From assembly GCA_963849115.1 (NCBI GenBank), contig CAWKGK010000002.1:186001-250000 (forward strand): a stretch of 64,000 nucleotides of DNA. Direction: 5' to 3'. The notes under the pieces are model-generated. The model made no database searches, was not told the origin of the DNA, and worked only from the letters and a program-made list of their open reading frames with translations. The DNA comes from JACDAL01 sp963849115 (lineage in GTDB: Bacteria; Actinomycetota; CADDZG01; WHSQ01). Positions 53,473 to 60,888 of the stretch are shown here, piece after piece. Each line of letters opens with the position of its first letter. The first letter of the stretch is position 1. Position numbers and translations under genes: made by a program.

Positions 53473-54170
53473 CCCTTCGAGGCAAAGTTGGTACTCCCCT
53501 CCTTCGCCAGGTCATCTGCAAGGGAGTTGTACTTGACGAAGTCATGTCGGCCAGCCCATGTCGACCGGTGAGCGCACTGGTGCTTGTAAGTCAGGACGAG
53601 CCGTTTCTCCTCGGCGAGCTTCTGAGATTCAGAGACGAGCGCCCCCGCAGGCTTTTTCGATCGAGCCGGGCTCTGCATGAGAGACCCAACACTTTCCCTG
53701 TCATAGACAATTGTCATGCCCGTACCCGGTGGAACGTTATCGACAGCTACGTACACTGCAGCCAGCTCCGAAAGATGCATCGTGATGCGCTGCAGCACGT
53801 CACTGACCGCCTGGTCGGACTCAAGCCCAGGTATCTTGGACCCACGAAAGATTTGGTGGACCGAAGTGGGGATCCTTTGCTCGACTTCCGGCTCGGCGTC
53901 CTGTTCATCGCCCATCCGCACGATCGCAACCCCTATGCCGCCGGAGCTGTTCCCGTCGGTGAACGCGTACAGACCAGGAGCAAGAACGACACCTTTGCCG
54001 TCCAATATTGCGTTCGCGTCCTCTCGACTGCAAACCTTCATCTGTATAGGACCGATGGAACCGGTGATGGCGGCAAGGCACGAAGCCCAGTCTTCGTAAA
54101 CGCCCCGGATGGATTCAGGAGGGCCCCCCGATTCCAGCACCTTCCGACCCTCGGTGACGACGTACGGCAT
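53469..54170 (-). CDS. RNase HI with N-terminal viroplasmin-type hybrid-binding domain
   Basis: A 233-aa protein. The N-terminus matches the viroplasmin/RNase H1 N-terminal domain: YVVTEGRK ... IRGVYEDWASCLAAITGSIG then a basic strand and EDANAIL. The RNase H fold follows, with candidate acidic residues Asp72 (FTDGNSS), Glu135 (SELAAVYVA), Asp157 (IVYDRES) and the closing KYNSLADDLAKEG (Asn215, Asp219). It would degrade RNA in RNA-DNA hybrids. ATG 54170 has AAGGGAG upstream; open frame to 54320 has no support. Being in an island, it may be a mobile-element cargo gene rather than the housekeeping RNase H. Confidence 0.78.
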   Translation of the reverse strand: MPYVVTEGRKVLESGGPPESIRGVYEDWASCLAAITGSIGPIQMKVCSREDANAILDGKGVVLAPGLYAFTDGNSSGGIGVAIVRMGDEQDAEPEVEQRIPTSVHQIFRGSKIPGLESDQAVSDVLQRITMHLSELAAVYVAVDNVPPGTGMTIVYDRESVGSLMQSPARSKKPAGALVSESQKLAEEKRLVLTYKHQCAHRSTWAGRHDFVKYNSLADDLAKEGSTNFASKG

Positions 54171-54327
54171 ATGGAGGTCTCCCTTCGGTCGCGAGCCCTG
54201 GCGGCAGGGAGACGAAAGGCAATCTCCCCGGCAATCCGGAATGGGTTGCCGAGATTGGTGGATGTTTCCTGATTGAATCCTACGCCGCCTGCGGCTTGAC
54301 TTAGTAAAGAGAATTCTCACAGGTGGT

Positions 54328-54627
54328 TTGCCCGGGTGCCTGACGTCAACTCGTGCCAGACTCTCCAGAGTTGAACCCAGGTACGCACTTCACGTGAAGA
54401 GGCGTATGGGGCACTCGGATATCCGAACCATCTACAACCTGTATGGCCACAAATTCCCCGACAGGGAGGATGAACTGGTTACCCGGTTGGATGCTCGGTT
54501 TGACCGAATGGCGAAGGGTTCCAGCCCATCAACGGCGGAATTCCAGCGCGGCGAGTTCGGATTTCGTTCGGATTTCGAAAGCCGAAGCACTGGGCGAGAA
54601 GCATTTGAGAGTCCACACCGGCTCTGA
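54328..54627 (+). pseudogene. Tyrosine recombinase (integrase) C-terminal remnant
   Basis: Only the end of a phage-type integrase is recognisable: YALHVKRRMGHSDIRTIYNLYGHKFP, containing the LGHxxxxxTxxxYxH-like catalytic block with the nucleophilic Tyr, followed by EDELVTRLDARFDRM. The catalytic Arg and the rest of the core are absent, so it cannot work. It ends 17 bp from the 3' end of the tRNA-Ile gene, the normal place for an integrase of an element inserted into that tRNA. Confidence 0.7.
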
Positions 54628-54644
54628 CCAGGGGAAACGTTTAG

Positions 54645-54719
<75 letters not shown>

Positions 54720-54759
54720 CCGGCGGTCGCCCATCTTAGCGGGCAGAACCGCTAGAGGC

Positions 54760-55077
54760 CTAGAGGCCGAGGCCCGCGACGATAGCGTCCTTCGGCCTCG
54801 CGCCCACTACCTGGGACTTGACCACGCCATCGGCGAAGAGAGTGATGGTCGGTATGCTCATGATTCCGTACTTGCCGGCGATGGACGGGTTCTCGTCGAT
54901 GTTGACCTTGACTACCTTGACCTTACCCGCGTACTCGGTCTGGATCTTGTCCAGCTCGGGGTGGACCAAGCGGCAAGGGCCACACCATTCCGCCCAGAAG
55001 TCGACTATCACGGGGGTGTCGGAGGCGAGCACGACCTCGTTGAAATCCTGCTCTGAGACTGCCTGTACATCCGCCAT
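54760..55077 (-). CDS. trxA: Thioredoxin
   Basis: A 105-aa classic thioredoxin with VDFWAEWCGPCR (active-site Cys32 and Cys35), the cis-Pro loop SIPTITLF and a normal fold length. It reduces protein disulfides and is recycled by thioredoxin reductase, whose gene lies 32 kb away at 21.7 kb. It is transcribed towards the tRNA-Ile gene. ATG 55077 is preceded by GGAGGAACCCCGG. Confidence 0.96.
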   Translation of the reverse strand: MADVQAVSEQDFNEVVLASDTPVIVDFWAEWCGPCRLVHPELDKIQTEYAGKVKVVKVNIDENPSIAGKYGIMSIPTITLFADGVVKSQVVGARPKDAIVAGLGL

Positions 55078-55250
55078 CCGGGGTTCCTCCTATGTTGTCG
55101 TCATTGGTTGAGTCGTTGCTGAGTCCAACAGCCCGCTGAGTACAGGTATTCCCAGTCTGACCTGCTGGAACCCTTCCGGAGGACACAGTCGGTGAGGGCT
55201 CTGAAATTTCCGTAATTCAAGCGCTCAGCAACCCGCAGCGGTGGGAGGTC

Positions 55251-55866
55251 TCACAGCTGCGAGTACCGACCCTCGACATCAATCGCGGCGAGAGGCACTT
55301 CCGCCAGACGCTGCATCTGGAAGGCCAGCGTGCCGTTTCGAGAGGCAGGTCACGAAGTCCTCGAGCGTCTTGCGCTCGCCGCCGCGATCACGGTCCGCGT
55401 GGTCACCGGCGGACAGGGCTGCCCGCCCTGTCTCTACCGGCGCTGGGCGAAGCGGTACGGATAGCGCTCCCGGGTGTCCACCAGGATGGTGATGTCGGCA
55501 GCTGCTCGCTTGCGGGGGACCCGGGCACCGGGGCTGGCGGCACGGGCCGTCTTCTGTGCCTGCCAGAAGATGGCGGGCCGTCCCCGGACCTCGGTGAAGA
55601 CACTGTGAGCGACCCAGCCGGGGGCGGTCCAGCACCAGGTCGACCGCAGGTCCCCGGCGCCGGCAGACCGACGTTGGCACCCGCTCGATGATCTCGGGCC
55701 CCTCCGGCCAACCCGTTTCCAGAGGGTGGCAGTACACACGGGCGGAGCGAGGCCAGCTGTCGCGCGCCTTCAGTAGCAGCCCGCCGCTCACCGGGAGGCT
55801 GAGCAGGTAGGGGAGCTTGCTCTCCGGGTCGGGGTTGCGAGCCACCACGAATGTGCCGCGTTCCAC
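55251..55866 (-). pseudogene. Frameshifted, truncated ERCC4-type nuclease
   Basis: The parts of an actinobacterial ERCC4-domain protein can be read in different frames. GTG 55866 opens VERGTFVVARNPDPESKLPYLL; after a change near 55615 comes VFTEVRGRPAIFWQAQ and ITILVDTRERYPYRFA; after a change near 55440 comes VETGRAALSAGDH and ERKTLEDFVTCLS (the ERK catalytic motif); after a change near 55335 comes LAFQMQRLAEVPLAAIDVEG, ending at TGA 55251. Relatives continue well beyond this point. At least three frameshifts plus an early stop, so no active product. Bases 55867-56075 hold nothing I can identify. Confidence 0.65.
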
Positions 55867-56075
55867 GCCCCCAGGTCCCCCTTCCCCCCCAGTCGACCAG
55901 GATGCTGCCCCCTCGAGCGGGTGCCGACTGACTACGTCGGTGCGGCGGTCGTGTGTGACCAACAGACGGGACTTGATGCCATCGGGATTTCCCCAGCAGC
56001 TAGTCGGTCGGAGCCGCCGACCCGACCACCGGCGCCAAGGTTTGCTGAACCATGGGCCACGCGGCCCCCTCAAGT

Positions 56076-56091
56076 AGGTCCTTCTTGCCCT
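56076..56091. promoter_or_regulatory. Imperfect dyad upstream of doxX, matching a site upstream of the CBS gene
   Basis: AGGTCCTTCTTGCCCT lies 67 bp before the DoxX start. It shares the pattern GGTCCnTnnnnCCCT with the site at 56904-56919 upstream of the CBS gene, at almost the same distance from the start. Possible binding site of the DevR-like regulator encoded downstream. Confidence 0.4.
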
Positions 56092-56158
56092 AGCTCTCGA
56101 CCTGCCTTATCGACATCCTGTGAGAAGGACATGGGAGTCGAGAAGAAAGAAGGAGAAA

Positions 56159-56758
56159 ATGGTCATTACCGAAAAGGCGCCCCCCCGAGTTGAGATCGAT
56201 GAGTTGTCGATCCCCGAGGCCGAAATCGTTAGGCCCAAGGGGGGCAAGTTCTGGGGTGCGCTCCGCCTGTTGATGGGGTTCACGTTCCTGTGGGCATTCC
56301 TGGACAAGGCGTTCGCACTCGGGTTCGGAACCGGACGGCACCCCGTAACTGGGGGGATCAACTTCTTCGGTTCGGCTGCATGGATCAGCGGTGGCTCTCC
56401 GACCGACGGGTTCCTCGGTTTCGGTCTGCACACCAAGGAGCCGTTTCTCAGCATCTACCAAGGCATGGTCGGTTCGGCTTTCGTCGAGTGGGCCTTCATG
56501 CTCTCGCTCCTGGGGATAGGAATCGCGCTGATGTTCGGAGTCGTCACCCGCATTGCGGCGATCGGTGGAGCGGTCTTGATGGTGCTGATGTACTTCGCAG
56601 GATCGTTCTTGCCCGAGAACAACCCGCTGATCGATGATCACATCATCTACGCGGTGCTCCTCGTTGGCATCGCCTACGTCGGAGCCGGCCGTTTCCTCGG
56701 TCTTGGCAACCGGTGGCGGAAGACGGAGCTAGTTGGAAAATATCCCATCCTCGAGTAG
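56159..56758 (+). CDS. DoxX family membrane protein
   Basis: A 199-aa protein with a polar N-terminus of about 35 residues and four hydrophobic segments: LRLLMGFTFLWAFLDKAFALGF, FVEWAFMLSLLGIGIALMFG, ITRIAAIGGAVLMVLMYFAG-like and IIYAVLLVGIAYVGAGRFLG. This is the DoxX/DoxD layout, related to quinone-linked membrane oxidoreductase subunits and redox homeostasis proteins. ATG 56159 is preceded by AAGGAGAA. It precedes the CBS and DevSR-like genes and may belong to the same regulon. Confidence 0.85.
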   Translation: MVITEKAPPRVEIDELSIPEAEIVRPKGGKFWGALRLLMGFTFLWAFLDKAFALGFGTGRHPVTGGINFFGSAAWISGGSPTDGFLGFGLHTKEPFLSIYQGMVGSAFVEWAFMLSLLGIGIALMFGVVTRIAAIGGAVLMVLMYFAGSFLPENNPLIDDHIIYAVLLVGIAYVGAGRFLGLGNRWRKTELVGKYPILE

Positions 56759-56780
56759 CGAGGGGCGGATCGCGAACTAA

Positions 56781-56810
56781 AGAGGAGGCGGCCTATTGGC
56801 CGCTTCCTCT
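56781..56810 (+). terminator. Strong hairpin after doxX
   Basis: A 13-bp stem with one G-T pair and a TATT loop: AGAGGAGGCGGCC / GGCCGCTTCCTCT. An outer TCGCGA/CGCGA match extends it. No U-tract follows, so it may act as an attenuating or 3'-end-protecting structure rather than a classical intrinsic terminator. Confidence 0.6.
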
Positions 56811-56902
56811 CGCGAGAGAACCTGCCTACTTCTTAAGTGGAGAACCAATGACAGTGCTCTCGCGTGTCAGTGCTTCGGTCTGGGCCACTGGGCGGAAGAA
56901 CA

Positions 56903-56919
56903 AGGGTCCGTTCGACCCT
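56903..56919. promoter_or_regulatory. Dyad AGGGTC-N5-GACCCT upstream of the CBS-BON gene
   Basis: A perfect inverted repeat of six bases with a 5-bp spacer, ending 63 bp before the CBS gene start. Half-sites resemble, but are not identical to, the GGGAC/GTCCC halves of mycobacterial DosR boxes. The DevS/DevR-like pair is encoded just downstream. Confidence 0.5.
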
Positions 56920-56982
56920 CGTCATCACGCACAGAAGCCACCACCATGAGGTGACAAGACACCAAGTTGAAGGGTCGCGAAG

Positions 56983-57723
56983 ATGAACAAGCAGCGAGTC
57001 AGTAACGTGATGACGAACCTGGTGGTGATGATCTACCCTCAGGACCCGATCGAGGAGGCCGCTAGCCGCCTCGTCCGCAACGGGATCAGCGGGGCCCCCG
57101 TCGTGAAAGATGACAAGGTTGTCGGCGTCATCTCCGAAGTCGACATCGCTCGAGCACTGATTGGGCGAGCCAGCAACGACAGAGGGCTGCAAAAGGCGGA
57201 TGCTCTCTCGCTGATCATGCGGAATGTTTCAGCCTCCAAGGAGTCCACTTGCACCGTGGCTGACGTCATGTCATCGCAGGTCTTCACCATCGGCCCCGAC
57301 GAGAATCTGTTCAAAGCAGCTCGGTTACTGGATCGTCATGGACTCAAGAGACTGTCGGTCGTGGACGGCGAGGGATTCTTGATGGGGATCCTAGCCCGGG
57401 GTGACCTGATACGAGCGATGACCAGAAGTGATGCCGACCTCCAAAGGGACGTCCTCGAGGCCATCGTGATCTTGGGCGAGGAGAACTTCGAACACCTATG
57501 TGTCGGCGTTGACGACGGGATCGTGACGCTTTCTGGGATGATCGACCGCTCGTCAATGAGGAGTATCGCCGTTGACATCGCATCGAGGGTTTTGGGAGTG
57601 TCGGAGGTTGTTGATTGTCTCGACTGCGCGCTTGACGACGCCCAACGGAGACCCGCTCCGAACCACTCTTGTTTGGAGGGGTCGGTGCGCGATCCGAGGG
57701 CGGCGCTGTTCAAGGGCGCTTGA
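56983..57723 (+). CDS. CBS-CBS-BON domain protein
   Basis: A 246-aa protein. CBS motif one (about 9-60) includes NGISGAPVVKDDKVVGVISEVDI; CBS motif two (about 92-148) includes LDRHGLKRLSVVDGEG and GILARGDLIRAM; a BON-like domain follows (about 158-222: DGIVTLSGMIDRSSMRSIAV). The CBS pair probably binds an adenosyl nucleotide; the BON domain may touch membranes or partners. Similar CBS proteins (Hrp1) belong to the DosR regulon of M. tuberculosis. The neighbouring DevSR-like genes and the upstream dyad support hypoxia or stress control. Confidence 0.88.
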   Translation: MNKQRVSNVMTNLVVMIYPQDPIEEAASRLVRNGISGAPVVKDDKVVGVISEVDIARALIGRASNDRGLQKADALSLIMRNVSASKESTCTVADVMSSQVFTIGPDENLFKAARLLDRHGLKRLSVVDGEGFLMGILARGDLIRAMTRSDADLQRDVLEAIVILGEENFEHLCVGVDDGIVTLSGMIDRSSMRSIAVDIASRVLGVSEVVDCLDCALDDAQRRPAPNHSCLEGSVRDPRAALFKGA

Positions 57724-57808
57724 GTGTAGGTGAGGTGCTGATCGTCACAGATGCTTGCCTGGTAGTCTCCCGTGAGATGTCCGTGCCACCTAGCCGGATT
57801 CCCGGCCG

Positions 57809-58984
57809 GTGGCGGCCCTCTTTAGAATGATGACTATGCGCTGGTCAACCGATAGACGCGTAATGTCCCTCGTGGAAGCAGGGATGGCCCTCGCGTCCGA
57901 GTTGGATCTGGACGGTCTGCTGCAGCGGATCGCCGACATCTCCCGGGAAGTCATCGGTGCTAACTACGGCGCCGTGGGGGTGTTGGGCGATGCTGGAGAG
58001 CTGGCGCGATTCGTTTACTCGGGCATCGACAAGCAACTCGCCGACACGATCGGCGATCTTCCCATCGGAAGAGGGGTGCTCGGGGCCCTGATCGAGGAGG
58101 GGACGCCTCTCAGGCTGCAGGAGATCTCCGACCATCCCCGGTCATACGGCTTTCCTGTCAACCACCCACCGATGAGTTCGTTCCTCGGAGTGCCGATCGT
58201 GGTGCGAGATCACATATTCGGTCGTCTATACCTAACGGAGAAACAAGGTCCTGAGAGCTTCACCAAGGATGACGAGCGTATAGCTCTTTCGTTGGCTGCT
58301 CAGGCTGGGGTAGCCATCGACAACGCGAGACTGATCGAGGAATTGAAGTCGCGCGGAGAGACCCTCGCCATCCTCGAAGAGCGAGATCGAATCTCGAGAG
58401 ATTTGCATGACGGGGTCATCCAGTCGATCTATTCAGTGGGGCTCTCGATCCAGGGTGCGCTGACGCTGTTCGAGCGTGATCCCGATGGGACGAGGAGGAG
58501 GATGAACCAAGCGATCAACACACTCGACAGCGTCGTGAGGGATGTCCGCTCTTATATCTTTGCTCTTCAACCAATGAGCGTTGAGGGGCGAGGTCTCAAG
58601 AAGGGCATCGAAGGGTTGGTCGAGGATCTCGAGGTCAACGCACTCACGGAGACCGCCATGCATCTCTCCGACGACGCCCTAGAATCTATACCCGAGGCCT
58701 TAAGAGGGGACTTGATCCAGATCGCGCGGGGGATCCTGTCGAACATTGCGCGCCATGCTCGGGCGACCCACGTCTCTGTGACGTGCGTCGTGGGGGAGGG
58801 TCAAACCGTGGTGATGACGATCGAGGACGACGGCATCGGCTTCGACCCCGCTAAGGTGCAACGAGGCGACGGTCTCTCCAACATCGAAGAGCGAGTCGAG
58901 CACTTCGGCGGGCAGTTCGCGATCGCTGAACGAATACCCAGAGGCACGGTGCACACCATATCTCTGCCTCGGGAAACGGGTTAG
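57809..58984 (+). CDS. GAF-domain sensor histidine kinase (DevS/DosS-like)
   Basis: A 391-aa soluble kinase. One GAF domain (about 30-175) closely follows the DosS GAF-A pattern: LPIGRGVLGALIEEGTPLRL, then GFPVNHPPMSSFLGVPI; His119 aligns by motif with the haem-proximal His of DosS/DosT. The HisKA_3 region has ERDRISRDLHDGVIQ with phospho-acceptor His200; the HATPase region shows EDDGIGFD and GDGLSNIEERVE. DosS has two GAF domains; this has one. Start GTG 57809; ATG 57836 is an alternative. Response regulator follows 2 bp later. Confidence 0.9.
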   Translation: MAALFRMMTMRWSTDRRVMSLVEAGMALASELDLDGLLQRIADISREVIGANYGAVGVLGDAGELARFVYSGIDKQLADTIGDLPIGRGVLGALIEEGTPLRLQEISDHPRSYGFPVNHPPMSSFLGVPIVVRDHIFGRLYLTEKQGPESFTKDDERIALSLAAQAGVAIDNARLIEELKSRGETLAILEERDRISRDLHDGVIQSIYSVGLSIQGALTLFERDPDGTRRRMNQAINTLDSVVRDVRSYIFALQPMSVEGRGLKKGIEGLVEDLEVNALTETAMHLSDDALESIPEALRGDLIQIARGILSNIARHARATHVSVTCVVGEGQTVVMTIEDDGIGFDPAKVQRGDGLSNIEERVEHFGGQFAIAERIPRGTVHTISLPRETG

Positions 58985-58986
58985 AA

Positions 58987-59652
58987 GTGGCCAAGGCCCT
59001 CAAGGTGATGCTGGTCGACGACCATGAGATCGTGCGGCAGGGATTGTGCTCTCTGCTCGAAGCGGAGGATGACATAGAGGTCGTGGCCGAGGCAGATAAC
59101 GGGCTCAGTGCGGTCTCTCTTGCCAGCGCACACCAACCAGACGTAGTGGTCATGGATATTCGCATGCCGGGAGGTTCGGGAGTCGAAGCGTGTCGCGCTA
59201 TCCGCGACGAGCGTCCGGATGCAAAGGTCATCATGCTGACTTCTTTCTCCGATGACGAAGCCCTGTTCAACTCGATCATGGCCGGCGCAGCAGGCTTCAT
59301 CTTGAAGCAGATCCGAGGCACCGATCTTGTTGATGCGATCCGCACCGTGGGGTCGGGCAAGTCGCTTCTCGACATTGACGTCACGCAACGGGTGTTGGAG
59401 CGTCTTCGAAAAGCGAAGTTCGACGACAAGGACCCCAAGCTCGCCCGGCTCTCACCTCAGGAGGAACGCATCCTCGGCATGATCGGGCAGGGACTGACCA
59501 ACCGTGAGATTGCCGCGCGCATCCATCTCTCCGATAAGACGGTGAAGAACTACGTCTCGGCCATCTTGCAGAAGCTCGAAGTTGCCCGTCGCGCGGAGGC
59601 GGCCGCATATATAGCCACGGCTCAGGCGGAGCGCCCTCAGCCAGACATCTAG
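58987..59652 (+). CDS. NarL/LuxR-type response regulator (DevR/DosR-like)
   Basis: A 221-aa regulator with a receiver domain (VDDHEIVRQGL, phospho-acceptor Asp57 in VVMDIRMPG, then the conserved Thr and Lys in MLTSF and FILKQI) and a LuxR HTH (LSPQEERILGMIGQGLTNREI then KTVKNYVSAILQKL). The last part and the linker layout resemble DosR. It begins at GTG 58987, two bases after the kinase stop, so the pair is co-translated. Likely targets include the doxX and CBS genes. Confidence 0.92.
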   Translation: MAKALKVMLVDDHEIVRQGLCSLLEAEDDIEVVAEADNGLSAVSLASAHQPDVVVMDIRMPGGSGVEACRAIRDERPDAKVIMLTSFSDDEALFNSIMAGAAGFILKQIRGTDLVDAIRTVGSGKSLLDIDVTQRVLERLRKAKFDDKDPKLARLSPQEERILGMIGQGLTNREIAARIHLSDKTVKNYVSAILQKLEVARRAEAAAYIATAQAERPQPDI

Positions 59653-59821
59653 ATGCTCGACGTCGAGAGTCGGGAGGGGAAGCCGGAGACCCTTGTCTCG
59701 TGCCGGCCCTACGCTTGCAGCCGGATGGACTAGCATTGTGACGAAGGCGCTGGACGCCAATGCCACAACATGCGGCTCAAATTGAATCCCGGCAGGGTCA
59801 CCTCTCGGTCAGGATGCGGAG

Positions 59822-60175
59822 ATGGCTTCGTACTCAATCAACAAGCGTGCCGTAGCGCGGGCGAGGCGGCTTATCGATGCCCACCAGTACGTTCTCGACA
59901 GCGTCTGGGGCGACGTCCAGCCGAGCTCCGAGGACGAGAACGCCTTCTTGGAGTCGCACTCATGGGATGAGTACGCCGAGTGGCATCTGGGGCTCACAGA
60001 AGGTCCCGGGGACGGCACAAAGGCCAGGTACGCATTCGTTTATGGAGATTTCCGCCGCGTCCATCGGTCGGGCTTGATCGCCTGTCAGTACCGGGCCGCA
60101 GAGTGGCGTCACAAGGATGTCGAGCTCGCTGCGCATGAGCTCCTTCAGTACCTCGACAACATGAGAGCGGATTGA
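59822..60175 (+). CDS. Conserved-looking hypothetical protein, 117 aa
   Basis: A soluble, acidic 117-aa protein with normal composition: RAVARARRLIDAHQYVLDSVW, SWDEYAEWHLGLTEG, YAFVYGDFRRVHRSGLIAC and a helical end ELAAHELLQYLDNM. I recognise no named family. ATG 59822 is preceded by GATGCGGAG. It stands alone between the DevR-like gene and a convergent response regulator. Confidence 0.75.
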   Translation: MASYSINKRAVARARRLIDAHQYVLDSVWGDVQPSSEDENAFLESHSWDEYAEWHLGLTEGPGDGTKARYAFVYGDFRRVHRSGLIACQYRAAEWRHKDVELAAHELLQYLDNMRAD

Positions 60176-60222
60176 AAGCCAGGGACCCAGAGAGGCACCG
60201 ACAGAGAGTACTGACCTCCGGG

Positions 60223-60888
60223 CTAGGGGGAGCGGGGGCTGACCAGGCCCGTTTCGTAGGCGACCACGACGAGTTGCGCCCGGTCCCGGGCCGCCAGCTT
60301 CGAGAGGATCCGACTCACGTGGGTCTTGGCGGTGGCTGGGCTGACCACCAGCTCGTCTGCGATCTCGGCGTTCGATAGACCCCGGGCGACGAGCATCAGC
60401 ACCTCGAGCTCCCGCGCCGTAAGGTCCTGGAGGACGCTTGCTGGGGTTTTCTCGGGACGCGAGTGCTGCGCGAAGTCCTCGATCAGCCGCCTCGTTATCG
60501 AGGGCGCGAGCAGCGCGTCGCCCTCATGGATCACCCTGATGGCGTTCAGAAGCTCCGCGGGTGACGCGTCCTTCAGAAGGAATCCGCTCGCGCCGGCGCG
60601 CAATGCTGCGTGCACGTACTCGTCGAGATCGAACGTGGTAAGCACGAGGACCCGGACGTTCTCGGCCCCGGAAAGGTCGTGGATCCGCTTCGTCGCCTCG
60701 ATGCCGTCGACGCGCGGCATGCGCACGTCCATCAACACGACGTCCGGGCGGTGATCGTGTACCAAGCACACCGCCTCTTCCCCGTCGGCGGCTTCCCCCA
60801 CCACCTCGAGGTCCTCGGCCGACTCGATCAACGTGCGGAAACCGGCTCGAACGAGTTCCTGATCGTCGGCCAGCGCTACGCGGATCAT
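60223..60888 (-). CDS. NarL/LuxR-type response regulator
   Basis: A 221-aa regulator: receiver with ALADDQELVRAGF and phospho-acceptor Asp54 (VLMDVRMP), and LuxR HTH LTARELEVLMLVARGLSNAEI followed by TAKTHVSRILSKL. It belongs to the LiaR/DesR-like branch. Its ATG overlaps the upstream kinase stop by four bases. It most likely controls the divergent ABC exporter through the dyad at 62109-62124. Confidence 0.93.
   Translation of the reverse strand: MIRVALADDQELVRAGFRTLIESAEDLEVVGEAADGEEAVCLVHDHRPDVVLMDVRMPRVDGIEATKRIHDLSGAENVRVLVLTTFDLDEYVHAALRAGASGFLLKDASPAELLNAIRVIHEGDALLAPSITRRLIEDFAQHSRPEKTPASVLQDLTARELEVLMLVARGLSNAEIADELVVSPATAKTHVSRILSKLAARDRAQLVVVAYETGLVSPRSP

Noticed and set aside
53041..53571. 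Plus-strand frame of 176 codons following the nuclease remnant
   Set aside because: Only the first 12 or so residues look coding; the rest is Arg/Ser-rich, and from about 53264 the minus strand carries a better coding candidate.
54389..54398. TTCACGTGAA, resembling the core of parS
   Set aside because: Flanks do not match (CACTTCACGTGAAGAG); only the 10-bp core is shared, and it lies inside the integrase remnant far from the origin sites.
55279..56073. Long minus-strand frame as an intact gene of 264 codons
   Set aside because: Only parts of the frame are protein-like; the conserved ERCC4 blocks jump between frames, so it is a pseudogene and not one product.
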